Part shown: one piece after another, positions 15,266-23,666 of the stretch | How positions within the stretch are numbered: position 1 is the first letter of the stretch | How the letters are laid out: each line of letters starts with the position of its first letter | Assembly: GCA_022820485.1 (NCBI GenBank) | Contig: JAJEFJ010000103.1 | Location: forward strand, 1-64,000 | Reading direction: 5' to 3' | DNA from: Candidatus Latescibacterota bacterium | Lineage (GTDB): Bacteria > Latescibacterota > UBA2968 > UBA8231 | DNA length: 64,000 bases | Translations under genes and position numbers: made by a program | Notes under the pieces: generated by a model | Seen by the model: only the letters and a program-made list of their open reading frames with translations | Databases searched by the model: none | Told to the model about the DNA's origin: nothing

Positions 15266-17509
15266 TCAAGCGGTAGTGCCGGCGGGTACGGCGATTTTGT
15301 CGTAGCAGGTGTACGCACCTTCGATGAAGAGTTGCGCTTCCTCGATAAAGCGGTGGACTTGCACCTTGGTCAATTCGCTCGGCGGGTTCTGATGTGCGGC
15401 GAAGAGGTAGTTGGCAAATTTCGGAAAGAACAACTCGCTGTCGTAGAAGCGTGCGCGAAATTCGGCCACCACCACCTCGGGCGTTTCCGGTACGTCGTAG
15501 AATTGCTCTTTGACTAGGGCGCGGGCCGAGCGCAGCATGGCGTTCAACGCGCCTTGCCAAGCGGTTTCTAGCTGGCCCTCGTCAAAGGCGACTTGCGCTT
15601 CAAAGACCTCGCGCTCGGCCGCGGCGATTTCCATGGTCGTGATGGAAACGACCTCACCGGCGCACTCGCCCTTGCCGAGGTCATCCATGGTAAACTCGCG
15701 GGTATCGCCCCAGTCTTGGTAGTACCAACTGTTTTCCTCGTGGGACGGCACTTGGGTCAGATCTTCGAGCATGGCTTTGACTTCGCGCTTGCCGATGCGA
15801 GTGATGAAGTCCTTGAAGGTCTCGTCATCGGCGCGCTCGGCGACAAAGTGTTTGGCCAAGCGGGTGACGACTTCGGGAATGTTCTTGGAGGGTACGGCAC
15901 CCGTGGCCAAGCCAAAGGAGCCGGCGTTTTCCCGCCACTGGCCGCCCAAGACAACCTGAAAGTGCGGCACTGTGATGCCGTTGATCTTGCGGCTGTTGCC
16001 GTAGAAGCCGATGTCGGCGGCGTGGTGTTGGCCGCAGGAGTTGAAGCAACCGCTGATCTTGATTCGCAGGGCCTCGATGGCCTCGTTGAGCTGGCCGTTT
16101 TCCTCACTGAGACGATTGCGCAACTCAGCGGCTAGGCCGCGCGAAGAGGCGATGCCTAATTTGCAGGTGTCGGTGCCGGGGCAGGCCGTCACGTCGGCAA
16201 TGGTCCCGGCACCAGACTCGGCGAGGCCGAGGGACACGAGCTCGTCGTAGAGGTGAGGCAGATCGGTTTCGCTGACCCAGCGCAGGACGAGGTTTTGCTC
16301 GACCGTGGTGCGGACGGTTTCGCGGACGTAGCGCCGGCTGATGGCGGCCAATGCGCGTAGCTGGCTAGAGGTGATATCGCCTAGCGGCAGGACTACGGTG
16401 GCGACGGCATAGCCTTCTTGGCATTGTGCATAGACGTTGGTGCGGTGCCATTCGGCGAAGCCTTCGCTCGCGGCTGCGCCGTTGAGAGCTTGGCCCGGCT
16501 TGAGCGGCTGCTCGTCAGTGGCGTGCAGATCGTCTAAGAACGCGGTCCAACTCGGGTCTTCGGGCAGGATGGCGCGTTCTTCCAACACCAAGCGGCGGAA
16601 TTCTTCAATGCCGAGCTTGGCGACCAAGAACTTAATGCGGGCGCGATTGCGGTTTTTCTTTTCGCCGAGGCGGGCAAAGACCCGGGCGATGGCCTGAGCG
16701 ATGGGCAGCAATTCCTCGGCGGGTACGAATTCGTCGAAGAGTTGGGCTTGGTGTGGCACCGCGCCTAAGCCGCCGCCGACGTAGAGCTTAAAGCCGCGCT
16801 TTTCCTCGCCGTTGATGGTCTTGACCACGGCGATGCCGCCGAGGTCGTGCATGTTGGTCAGGCCGCAGGCTTCGTGCTGGCAGCCGGAGAAGGCGATCTT
16901 GAACTTGCGCCCGAAGTCTTGGCAGTCGGGATGCCCGAGCAGGAAGCGCATGAGGGCTTGGGCATAGGGCGTTACGTCAAAGGTTTCCGTGCGGCAGACG
17001 CCGGAGAGGGGGCAGGCGGTGACGTTGCGCACTGAGTTGCCACAGGCCTCGCGGGTGGTAATGCCCACCGAGGCTAGGCGGCGCATCAGGTCGGGCGTGT
17101 CTTCGAGGTGGACGAAGTGGATTTGGAAGTCTTGGCGCGTGGTGACGTGCAGGATTTCCTCAGAGTATTCTTCGGCCACGTCGGCTAGCACTTCCATCTG
17201 TTCGGCCGTCAGCCCGCCGAAGGGGATTTTGATCCGCATCATGCCCGGGGCGTGCCAGACTGTGTCTGGCCCCTTGGTCTGATGCTCGGGGAAGAGTAGC
17301 TGTTGCGTCTGGGTGCCGTCGTAGCGCTGGCCATTGTCGTAGCGCTGGCCGTACACCCCTCGACGCAACCGCGTCTCGGCGAAGAGCTTCTCCTCCATTT
17401 TGCCCTGCTTGCGCAGGTGGATTTGAGTCTCGAAGGTGTCGATTTCGTCGGCTAGCTCAGCGGACATCTGCCCGGCTAGTTTTTCTTTCCAACTGCTTGC
17501 TGTGCTCAT
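15266..17509 (-). CDS. Ferredoxin-type nitrite/sulfite reductase with helical C-terminal extension
   Basis: This siroheme enzyme reduces nitrite or sulfite by six electrons. Two ferredoxin-like half domains are visible, with RNVTACPLSGVC in the first half and the iron-sulfur/siroheme cysteines in TACPGTDTC (about 440-446) and GCFNSCGQH (about 484-488). I chose the ATG at 17509; an in-frame TTG lies 33 bases further upstream. The 747-residue product exceeds the usual 500-570. After about residue 590 comes WYYQDWGDTREF, GKGECAG and then about 130 residues of predicted helices resembling a HEPN-like bundle. Nitrite and sulfite enzymes are not separable by eye. A small partner gene and a ferredoxin gene follow. 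Confidence 0.88.
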   Translation of the reverse strand: MSTASSWKEKLAGQMSAELADEIDTFETQIHLRKQGKMEEKLFAETRLRRGVYGQRYDNGQRYDGTQTQQLLFPEHQTKGPDTVWHAPGMMRIKIPFGGLTAEQMEVLADVAEEYSEEILHVTTRQDFQIHFVHLEDTPDLMRRLASVGITTREACGNSVRNVTACPLSGVCRTETFDVTPYAQALMRFLLGHPDCQDFGRKFKIAFSGCQHEACGLTNMHDLGGIAVVKTINGEEKRGFKLYVGGGLGAVPHQAQLFDEFVPAEELLPIAQAIARVFARLGEKKNRNRARIKFLVAKLGIEEFRRLVLEERAILPEDPSWTAFLDDLHATDEQPLKPGQALNGAAASEGFAEWHRTNVYAQCQEGYAVATVVLPLGDITSSQLRALAAISRRYVRETVRTTVEQNLVLRWVSETDLPHLYDELVSLGLAESGAGTIADVTACPGTDTCKLGIASSRGLAAELRNRLSEENGQLNEAIEALRIKISGCFNSCGQHHAADIGFYGNSRKINGITVPHFQVVLGGQWRENAGSFGLATGAVPSKNIPEVVTRLAKHFVAERADDETFKDFITRIGKREVKAMLEDLTQVPSHEENSWYYQDWGDTREFTMDDLGKGECAGEVVSITTMEIAAAEREVFEAQVAFDEGQLETAWQGALNAMLRSARALVKEQFYDVPETPEVVVAEFRARFYDSELFFPKFANYLFAAHQNPPSELTKVQVHRFIEEAQLFIEGAYTCYDKIAVPAGTTA

Positions 17510-17579
17510 GCCTAAAACCGCCTCTGTGTGGTTGGCGTCCAATTAAACCTTATTAACATTATGGATTTGCAAGAGACTG

Positions 17580-18422
17580 TCAAGATGAGTCGTCCGCTAG
17601 CTTTTCTCGTAGATAGGTGCGGATTTGCTCGCCCCATTCTGGGTCGTCGAGCGCGTAGTCGATAAAGGTCGCAAAATAGGACAGGTGATTGCCGATGTCG
17701 TAGCGCTGCTCGTCGGTACTCAAACGCACGGCGCGTACGGGGTTACCGGCGGCGATTAGGGCGGCAATGGCGTCGGTGAGGTACACCTCGCCGCTTGCAG
17801 AGGGCGCAGTGGCGCGGATGTGGTCGAAGATGGTCGGAGAAAATACGTAGCGCGCACTAACGGCCAAGCGGCTGGATGTTTGCTCAGGCGTTGGTTTTTC
17901 GAGGATGGCGGTCAGTTTGGAATCTTCGGCTGTGGCTACTTCGGGGACCAAGATGCCGTAGTGGTGCATTTGATCTTCGGGCACTTCGTATGCGCCAATG
18001 GTGCAGGCGGCGCAGTGGCGCAGGTGCGAGTCGATCATTCGCTGCAATAGGGGGCGACCGCTGGATGTGCGCACGATGCTGTCGCCGAAGGCTACGACAA
18101 AAGGCTCACCGGCAGCAAAGGCTTCACCAACGGCGACCGCAGTACCGGTGCCGGGGGGCGGGGGTTGGTGCGTGAAGAAAAATTCGATGCCGCGCTCGTG
18201 GTAGCCCGCGCTGCTGTCGTTGAAGTGATTCTCGATCGCGCTCTTGTTGCGCCCGGTGATGAAGAGGATTTGGCGGATGCCAGCGGCCGCTAGCTCTTCG
18301 ACGACGTGGTGGACGACCGGCAGGCGGCCCACGGGCAGCATCTCCTTAGATAAGGATTTGGTCGTGGGCAGGAGACGGGTGCCGAGGCCGGCGACCGGCA
18401 CAATGGCTTTGGCGATATTCAT
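17580..18422 (-). CDS. galU: UTP-glucose-1-phosphate uridylyltransferase
   Basis: GalU makes UDP-glucose from UTP and glucose 1-phosphate for cell-surface polysaccharide. The 280-residue product has the nucleotide-binding start AGLGTRLLPTTKSLSKEMLP (11-30), the GRNKSAIENHFN segment, FVVAFGDS in place of the usual LPDD-type site, and the later GEVYLTDAIAAL. The length fits the bacterial family. It is a single gene, divergent from the Nramp-like transporter across a 148-base gap that holds the promoter signals described at 18463-18500. Glycosyltransferase genes elsewhere in the window would use its product or similar sugars. Confidence 0.93.
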   Translation of the reverse strand: MNIAKAIVPVAGLGTRLLPTTKSLSKEMLPVGRLPVVHHVVEELAAAGIRQILFITGRNKSAIENHFNDSSAGYHERGIEFFFTHQPPPPGTGTAVAVGEAFAAGEPFVVAFGDSIVRTSSGRPLLQRMIDSHLRHCAACTIGAYEVPEDQMHHYGILVPEVATAEDSKLTAILEKPTPEQTSSRLAVSARYVFSPTIFDHIRATAPSASGEVYLTDAIAALIAAGNPVRAVRLSTDEQRYDIGNHLSYFATFIDYALDDPEWGEQIRTYLREKLADDSS

Positions 18423-18462
18423 GGGATGGCTCTCGCAAAAAATATGGCTGTGCTCCGAGTGT

Positions 18463-18500
18463 TTGACAAGCAGTAGTCAGAGCGATATTGTGAACTACTG
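18463..18500 (+). promoter_or_regulatory. Promoter with overlapping inverted repeat before the Nramp-like gene
   Basis: TTGACA (18463-18468) and TATTGT (18486-18491) are 17 bases apart, a good sigma-70 promoter. CAGTAGT (18471-18477) and its complement ACTACTG (18494-18500) flank the -10 box. Such symmetry suggests a repressor site controlling the transporter, possibly a metal-responsive one, but no regulator gene lies nearby. Confidence 0.5.
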
Positions 18501-18570
18501 TCGCCTAAAGACGGCAGTCCTCTGAAAGGTTCTCTATGGGCGATCCACCGGTAAAAGAGGAGTTATTCCC

Positions 18571-19986
18571 ATGAGTGATGAGCGGAGTTATCCCGCGCTC
18601 AGCGAAGACATGCAGGCGCGCGGTTTGGGGGCCATGCTGAGAATTTTTGGCCCGGGAGCCATCATCGCCTCGGTGACGATTGGCAGCGGCGAGACGGTCT
18701 TTGCCTCGCGGGGCGGCGCAGTGTTTGGCTACGCCCTGCTGTGGTGCTTTATCGGCGGCGGCTTGATGAAGTTCGTCCAAGTCTATACGGCGGCGCGCTA
18801 CATGACCCTGACGGGGGAACACCCGCTCGAACGCTGGAAGTTTTTGCCGGGGCCGCAGGGTTGGGTGGTGTGGGTTATGGCGGTGCTGACCGTTCTTTGC
18901 TTTCCGCTGTGGCTGTCGGGTTTGCCCAAGATGCTCGGCGGGCTGGTGGTGTGGATCTTGGGCTGCGAGGGGCTGGCGATATGGGGTGATCCCCGGGTGT
19001 GGGGCACGGCCTTTGTCGCCTTGGCCATTGCCATTACTATGATTCAGAGCTATGGCGCGCTGGAGAAATTTCAGACGGTGGTCGTCGGCGTCCTGCTGCT
19101 GTCGATTCTGACGGCTGCCGCGGCTGCGCAGCCCGACTGGCTGGCGGTGCTGATAGGTTCTATTGTGCCGACCATGCCGGCGTATGATCCTTGGCTGATT
19201 AGCAAGTATCCGGCGGTGGCGGCGCGCTCGGCTTGGGTGGAGTTGGGCACCTATCTAGGGGCAATCGGCGGCGGTACGCAGGACTACTTTGGCTACATCG
19301 GCATGTTGCGGGAAAAGGCTTGGGGTCTGTTGGGCCGCAAAGTGGAGGCTGGCGAGGAAGGCGTGGCCATCGCGTCAGATGATGAAAATATCGCTCGGGG
19401 TCGGGCTTGGTTGCGGGGTCCATTGGTCGATTCAGGGGTGTCTTTTATCTGCGTGGTGATTTTTACCATGGCTTTTGTGGTGCTCGGCGCAGCCGTGCTC
19501 CGTCCTCAACACATTGTGCCGGAGGGGATGCAGCTACTGTCAGTGCAGGCCGATTTTCTTACGCTCCTGCATCCAGCCTTGGTCTATTTATACCAGTTGG
19601 GCGTATTCACTGCGTTTTTTGGCACCATTATGGCCGCGTACGAGCTCTATACGCGCACCACTCACGAGTGCTTGCGGCCCATCGTCCAGCGGGTGCGCGA
19701 GGTACCCGTGGGTCGGCTGCGGCCGTGGGTGGTGGGATACTGCGGCATTGGCGGCGTCGCCATTATGTGGATGGGCGGCAACCCGGTGTCGATTGTGACG
19801 CCAGCGGCGATCTTCGGTGGGGTTCTCACCTGCGGTTTGTGGTGCTTGTTGATGGTGTGGACCGACCAGCGCTTCTTGCCAGCACCGCTGCGCATGGGGT
19901 GGCCGTTGCGGGTGATCAACTTGATCAGCGGCGTCTTCCTCACGGGCTGGGGCCTGCGCGGTGCTTTTGACTTCTTTACGGGGTGA
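18571..19986 (+). CDS. Nramp-like membrane transporter, divergent
   Basis: A 471-residue inner-membrane protein with about 11 hydrophobic helices, of the Nramp (divalent metal/proton) fold. The first helix carries FGPGAIIASVTIGSGET where true Nramp proteins have a DPGN motif, and the sixth helix region reads GAIGGGTQDYFGY rather than the MPH motif. It therefore belongs to a divergent branch whose substrate may not be manganese or iron. The ATG follows AGAGGAG, 10 bases upstream. The PncC/NadD-like fusion gene begins 6 bases after its stop and an Smr gene follows, forming a probable three-gene operon. Confidence 0.75.
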   Translation: MSDERSYPALSEDMQARGLGAMLRIFGPGAIIASVTIGSGETVFASRGGAVFGYALLWCFIGGGLMKFVQVYTAARYMTLTGEHPLERWKFLPGPQGWVVWVMAVLTVLCFPLWLSGLPKMLGGLVVWILGCEGLAIWGDPRVWGTAFVALAIAITMIQSYGALEKFQTVVVGVLLLSILTAAAAAQPDWLAVLIGSIVPTMPAYDPWLISKYPAVAARSAWVELGTYLGAIGGGTQDYFGYIGMLREKAWGLLGRKVEAGEEGVAIASDDENIARGRAWLRGPLVDSGVSFICVVIFTMAFVVLGAAVLRPQHIVPEGMQLLSVQADFLTLLHPALVYLYQLGVFTAFFGTIMAAYELYTRTTHECLRPIVQRVREVPVGRLRPWVVGYCGIGGVAIMWMGGNPVSIVTPAAIFGGVLTCGLWCLLMVWTDQRFLPAPLRMGWPLRVINLISGVFLTGWGLRGAFDFFTG

Positions 19987-19992
19987 AGCGGT

Positions 19993-21129
19993 TTGCGCGT
20001 CTCCGACGACATCTGGACGCAGGTCGAGGCCGTATTGAACAGCGGTACCCGACTGGCCTTGGCGACCACTGGGGGGGGCAGCGAACTCATTAGCTGGCTC
20101 TTGAATCACCCTGGGGCCTCGCGCGCGATCGTCGAAGCTCAAGTGCCTTATAGCGAGCGAGCGCTGGCGGCGTATTTGGCCTTTGCGGGGCCGCATGGGG
20201 CCAATGAGCAAACGGCGCGGGATATGGCGGGGCGGGCCTTTGCGCGGGCTGCTTCCTTTGCCGAGCCGGGGCAGGGCTGTATCGGTGTGGGCTGTAGTGC
20301 GGCCTTGGCGACGAGCAGGCTGCGGCGTGGCGCGGATCGGGGCTGTATCGCGCTGCGCTTGGAGTGCGCCTATCGCTTGTACACTCTGCATTTTGAGAAG
20401 GGCGCAGCCGACCGCTTGGAGCAAGAGGAGGTCTTGAGCCGCTTGGCCTTGGAGGCCATAGTGGAGAGCTGCGGCGGCCCGGTCGCTGGTGCATCGCTGC
20501 CGGACTTTGCGCATCTTGCGCGGCGCGAGTTGGCGTTGGACGATCCATTGGGCTTGCTGTTTGCGGGTGAGTTGGACGTCGTTGAAATGCGTTCCGATGG
20601 GGCGATTGCGCCCGAGGTCGAGCGCGGGCAGCGTCTGTTCTTGTCTGGGTCCTTCAACCCGCTGCACGAGGGGCACGAGCAGCTCGTGGCTGCGGCGGGA
20701 CAGCTAAGTGGTCGCCAGCCGTGCTTGGAACTTTCCATCGAAAATGTCGATAAGCCGCCCCTGCAAAGGAGTGAGGTCGAGCGGCGCTTGGCGCAGATGC
20801 GCGGTCGCTTTCCCGTGGTGATGACGCGGTCGCCGACCTTTTTGCAGAAGGCCCGGCTCTTTGGCGGTTGTCACTTCGCGTTGGGGTACGATACGGCTGT
20901 GAGGCTTTTGCAGGGTCAGTACTACGAGGAAGGAGAGCGGGGCGTGGCTGTGGCCTTGGAGGAATTTGCTGCTGGGGGCTGTCGCTTTTGGGTGGCAGGA
21001 CGGGTGGATGGGGATGTGTACCGGACCTTAGCGGATATGGATGTACCCGAAAAATACGCGGACCTTTTCGCGTCGGTGCCCTTTAGGATGGATATTAGCT
21101 CTACGGAACTCCGCGCTCGGAAGGCTTAG
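19993..21129 (+). CDS. Fusion of CinA/PncC-like domain and HIGH-type nucleotidyltransferase
   Basis: The 378-residue product starts at a TTG 6 bases after the transporter stop. Residues about 1-160 resemble the CinA C-terminal/PncC amidase fold ([12 protein letters not shown], then [20 protein letters not shown]), although the usual ESCTGG catalytic box is replaced by ATTGGGSE. Residues about 212-378 form a nucleotidyltransferase: [11 protein letters not shown] carries the HxGH site and ISSTELR the C-terminal ISSTxxR motif, as in NadD/NMN adenylyltransferases. Together they could deamidate NMN and adenylate the resulting nicotinate mononucleotide, a two-step NAD salvage path. That is inference from family roles; a plant protein with the same order is remembered but not checked. 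Confidence 0.8.
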   Translation: MRVSDDIWTQVEAVLNSGTRLALATTGGGSELISWLLNHPGASRAIVEAQVPYSERALAAYLAFAGPHGANEQTARDMAGRAFARAASFAEPGQGCIGVGCSAALATSRLRRGADRGCIALRLECAYRLYTLHFEKGAADRLEQEEVLSRLALEAIVESCGGPVAGASLPDFAHLARRELALDDPLGLLFAGELDVVEMRSDGAIAPEVERGQRLFLSGSFNPLHEGHEQLVAAAGQLSGRQPCLELSIENVDKPPLQRSEVERRLAQMRGRFPVVMTRSPTFLQKARLFGGCHFALGYDTAVRLLQGQYYEEGERGVAVALEEFAAGGCRFWVAGRVDGDVYRTLADMDVPEKYADLFASVPFRMDISSTELRARKA

Positions 21130-21133
21130 GACG

Positions 21134-21433
21134 ATGACTGAAGAAGAATGGGAAGAACCCGAAGCGGTGGAAGTGCCCATCGACGGCACGCTGGACTTGC
21201 ACACCTTCCATCCACGCGACCTCAAAGAGCTGTTGCCCGACTATTTGGATGCCTGTCGTCAGGCGGGCATTTTGCAGGTGCGCGTCATTCACGGCAAGGG
21301 CACGGGCCAGTTGCGGCGCTCGGTGCACGCCATTTTGGGCCGCTTGCCTGAAGTGGAGTCATTCCGCTTGGCTGGCGAAGGCGGCGGTGGATGGGGGGCC
21401 ACTTTGGTTTGGTTGGCACCGCTCGACGTTTGA
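21134..21433 (+). CDS. Smr-domain protein
   Basis: A stand-alone Smr (small MutS-related) domain of 99 residues, starting at the ATG 4 bases after the fusion gene. It has an acidic N-terminus ([15 protein letters not shown]), the family's LDLH motif followed by [15 protein letters not shown], and the [16 protein letters not shown] core. Smr domains bind or nick nucleic acid; in MutS2 they act on branched DNA or collided ribosomes. As a short single-domain protein its role is unclear, and the operon context gives no direct clue. Confidence 0.88.
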   Translation: MTEEEWEEPEAVEVPIDGTLDLHTFHPRDLKELLPDYLDACRQAGILQVRVIHGKGTGQLRRSVHAILGRLPEVESFRLAGEGGGGWGATLVWLAPLDV

Positions 21434-21484
21434 CTGCGCTAGGTCTCAGAAATTTCTTGATTTATCCAATACGTATATATTAGG

Positions 21485-21557
21485 TTGTAACAATAGGTTG
21501 TAACAGGATTGTAACAATCTGTAGCAACTGTCATAATTTTAAAGAGGTTGCAACCTC
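21485..21557 (+). promoter_or_regulatory. Triple TTGTAACA repeat and palindrome upstream of DF1
   Basis: TTGTAACA occurs three times in the same direction at 21485, 21498 and 21509, followed by a perfect 14-base palindrome GAGGTTGCAACCTC (21544-21557). All lie in an AT-rich gap, 66 to 138 bases before the chosen start of the exported-protein block. They look like binding sites for a regulator, the direct repeats being spaced 13 and 11 bases apart, roughly one helical turn. Confidence 0.4.
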
Positions 21558-21622
21558 CGGTGTGCCATTCAGAAGTGCGCAAAACTGGAATCTCGACCGC
21601 TATTAAGGCGTCGGTCCTCACC

Positions 21623-23641
21623 ATGAAATATCGTCCTACCGGCATCCTTTTCAAGCTATCGCAGTCGTTGCAGATAGTCCTTCCTCTGCCAATTTTCCTT
21701 TTGCTGCTGTCCGTATGTTCAACCCGCGCACAGGATGTTTTTACGGTCGGTGGCGACGAACGTCCTTGGCGTGATTCTGGCACAACTCCCGGGGGTGTGA
21801 TCGATTTTGTCGAGCAATTGGGGACTATCGAGGACGCCAACGGCGAAAAAGTGTTTGCCGTTGGCCTAGATTCCCTGCAAAACTGGATCATGCCGCTGCG
21901 CTTGCGCTCTGATTTCAACATTTCGCTCGGTGTTCTTGAACGGGGAGGCTCTGTAGATGTCCCAGGACTGGATGCCAGCCAGAAAAGTCCAGAGCAATTG
22001 GAGGGTATGCTCAATGGCGACCACCGAGTGGCTTTTGATCGCAAGTTCGTGGCCGGCCGCATCGTGCGCAACAACGGCGTCACCATTCGCATTGACCTTG
22101 GTGCGCGCTTTGGCGTGGACCGAATCGTGTTCTATCCGAGGATGACAGAGTCGTTTCCCTTTGGCAACGAATTCATGCGGGGGTATGAGTTGTTCCTCAA
22201 CGACGGCTTGCCGCAAAATCTCTATGCCAGTGGTCAGCCCATTTTTACCTCGCCGGTGCAGCGAGACTCAGACAACCGCGAGGCCAAAGTAGATGCACAG
22301 ATCAACCCCCAATTTGTCCGCTTTCTGCAACTCAAGTCGATTACCACCCTCGGATTTGAAGTTGACGAGATAGAGGTGTACGGCAGGGGATTTGTGCCGA
22401 CGGCCAGCTATGTGTCCAATGTGCTAGATCTGGGCGAGGAGGTAGTCTGGGGGCGCATCGCCTGGAGCGAAGTGACCGCGGGCAATAGCGCGGATTCCAA
22501 AATAGAAATCCGCGTGCGCAGCGGGCAGGATACGACGCCCGATGTCTTTTTTCGCAATGCCAATGTAGGAGGTCGGCAACCCGAATACGTGCCCATCGAC
22601 AGCGAGGGCAACACGCTGACCGAGGAAGCCTTTGAAAAACTGGCGAAGAACCAGCAGGGGCCTATCAAAGCTGACACTGACAATGACTGGGTCCAGTGGC
22701 AATTGGTCGATAATGGTAGCCCTCTGACGGTGCCGGCACCTCGGCGTTATTTCCAGTTCCGCATCGATTTCACCAACCTGAGCCTAGATGCTAGCCGCGC
22801 TATCGCCGACTTGGGCTTTGAGTTCGCACGGCCTCCGGTTGATCGCATCGTCGCCGAGGTTGGACCACCGCAGACCGAGATTGGCAAACAGACGACTTTT
22901 ACGTACTTCGCCCGCATCGCCAATACTACGGGGCGATCGGGATTCACGCGCTTTGAAATAGAAACTCCGGCTCGCATCGCGGCTCTCCATTCGGTGGAGA
23001 TCCAAGATAGGGCGGGCAATCGCCTAGATGGAGCCGAGTTCGGCGGCGATCTGGCCGGTGTGTCTTTACCCCTGCGCGTCGGATCGTTCGCCATTGAGGC
23101 GGTGGAGGACGACCACTTTGCCCTGAGCTTGCCTCTGATCAACGCCGATGGTACTCTTTTGAAAATTGTTTTTGATGCGGCCGTGTTTCGCTATGGTACG
23201 CGCTTCCAAGGGCGGGCTTTTGCCGATGCTAGCGTGCAGGTGCCGCTGCAGACCGAGGGCGGGGATGCTTCAGCCGAACAGGATACTGACGAGTTGCTGG
23301 TGCGGATTCCCGTAGGCTCGCGGGTAGCTGGCCCGCTGGCAATCCAGCCGCGGACCTTCACCCCCAATGGAGATGGGGCCAATGACGTGGCGGAAATAAG
23401 CTATGCGGTTCAGCACCTGCTCGAACCATCGCCGAGTGAGGTCGGTATCTACGACTTGACTGGTGGCCGCGTGCGGCAGCTCAACTCGGTCGAAGTACAA
23501 AACGGCCGCGTTCAGCTACAGTGGGATGGTCGCGGCGATGACGATCGCTTGGTGCCGCCGGGTATCTACTTGGCGGTAGTGGAAATTCGCTCCGACCGGA
23601 AGACCGAGCGGCGGTTCAACAGTGTGTCCGTGGTATACTAG
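21623..23641 (+). CDS. DF1: exported discoidin-like protein with FlgD-like tail
   Basis: I chose the ATG at 21623 because a signal peptide follows (hydrophobic PLPIFLLLLSV, cleavage near TRAQ); an in-frame TTG at 21548 would hide it. The 672-residue product has a discoidin-like sandwich (about 130-260; IDLGARFGVDRIVFYPR and FEVDEIEVYG), a domain with a copy of the short module at about 316-349 (LTEEAFEKLAKNQQGPI), an Ig-like part starting VDRIVAEV, and a FlgD-like domain (about 570-672; FTPNGDGAND) ending SVSVVY. Related to DF2, DF3 and DF4. BL1 begins exactly 25 bases after its stop. Likely surface-exposed; partner unknown. Confidence 0.8.
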   Translation: MKYRPTGILFKLSQSLQIVLPLPIFLLLLSVCSTRAQDVFTVGGDERPWRDSGTTPGGVIDFVEQLGTIEDANGEKVFAVGLDSLQNWIMPLRLRSDFNISLGVLERGGSVDVPGLDASQKSPEQLEGMLNGDHRVAFDRKFVAGRIVRNNGVTIRIDLGARFGVDRIVFYPRMTESFPFGNEFMRGYELFLNDGLPQNLYASGQPIFTSPVQRDSDNREAKVDAQINPQFVRFLQLKSITTLGFEVDEIEVYGRGFVPTASYVSNVLDLGEEVVWGRIAWSEVTAGNSADSKIEIRVRSGQDTTPDVFFRNANVGGRQPEYVPIDSEGNTLTEEAFEKLAKNQQGPIKADTDNDWVQWQLVDNGSPLTVPAPRRYFQFRIDFTNLSLDASRAIADLGFEFARPPVDRIVAEVGPPQTEIGKQTTFTYFARIANTTGRSGFTRFEIETPARIAALHSVEIQDRAGNRLDGAEFGGDLAGVSLPLRVGSFAIEAVEDDHFALSLPLINADGTLLKIVFDAAVFRYGTRFQGRAFADASVQVPLQTEGGDASAEQDTDELLVRIPVGSRVAGPLAIQPRTFTPNGDGANDVAEISYAVQHLLEPSPSEVGIYDLTGGRVRQLNSVEVQNGRVQLQWDGRGDDDRLVPPGIYLAVVEIRSDRKTERRFNSVSVVY

Positions 23642-23666
23642 GTGCTAGCCAAGTGAGGAGGGGATT

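Noticed and set aside
19588-20676. Long minus-strand frame (362 codons) opposite the Nramp-like and fusion genes
   Set aside because: Composition is arginine/glutamine/proline-rich with no domain, and it crosses two well-supported genes on the other strand. It is a shadow of GC-rich codon use.
21485-21516. Iteron-like direct repeats as a replication origin
   Set aside because: Only three copies, no DnaA-box cluster, no replication initiator gene nearby; a regulatory role is simpler.
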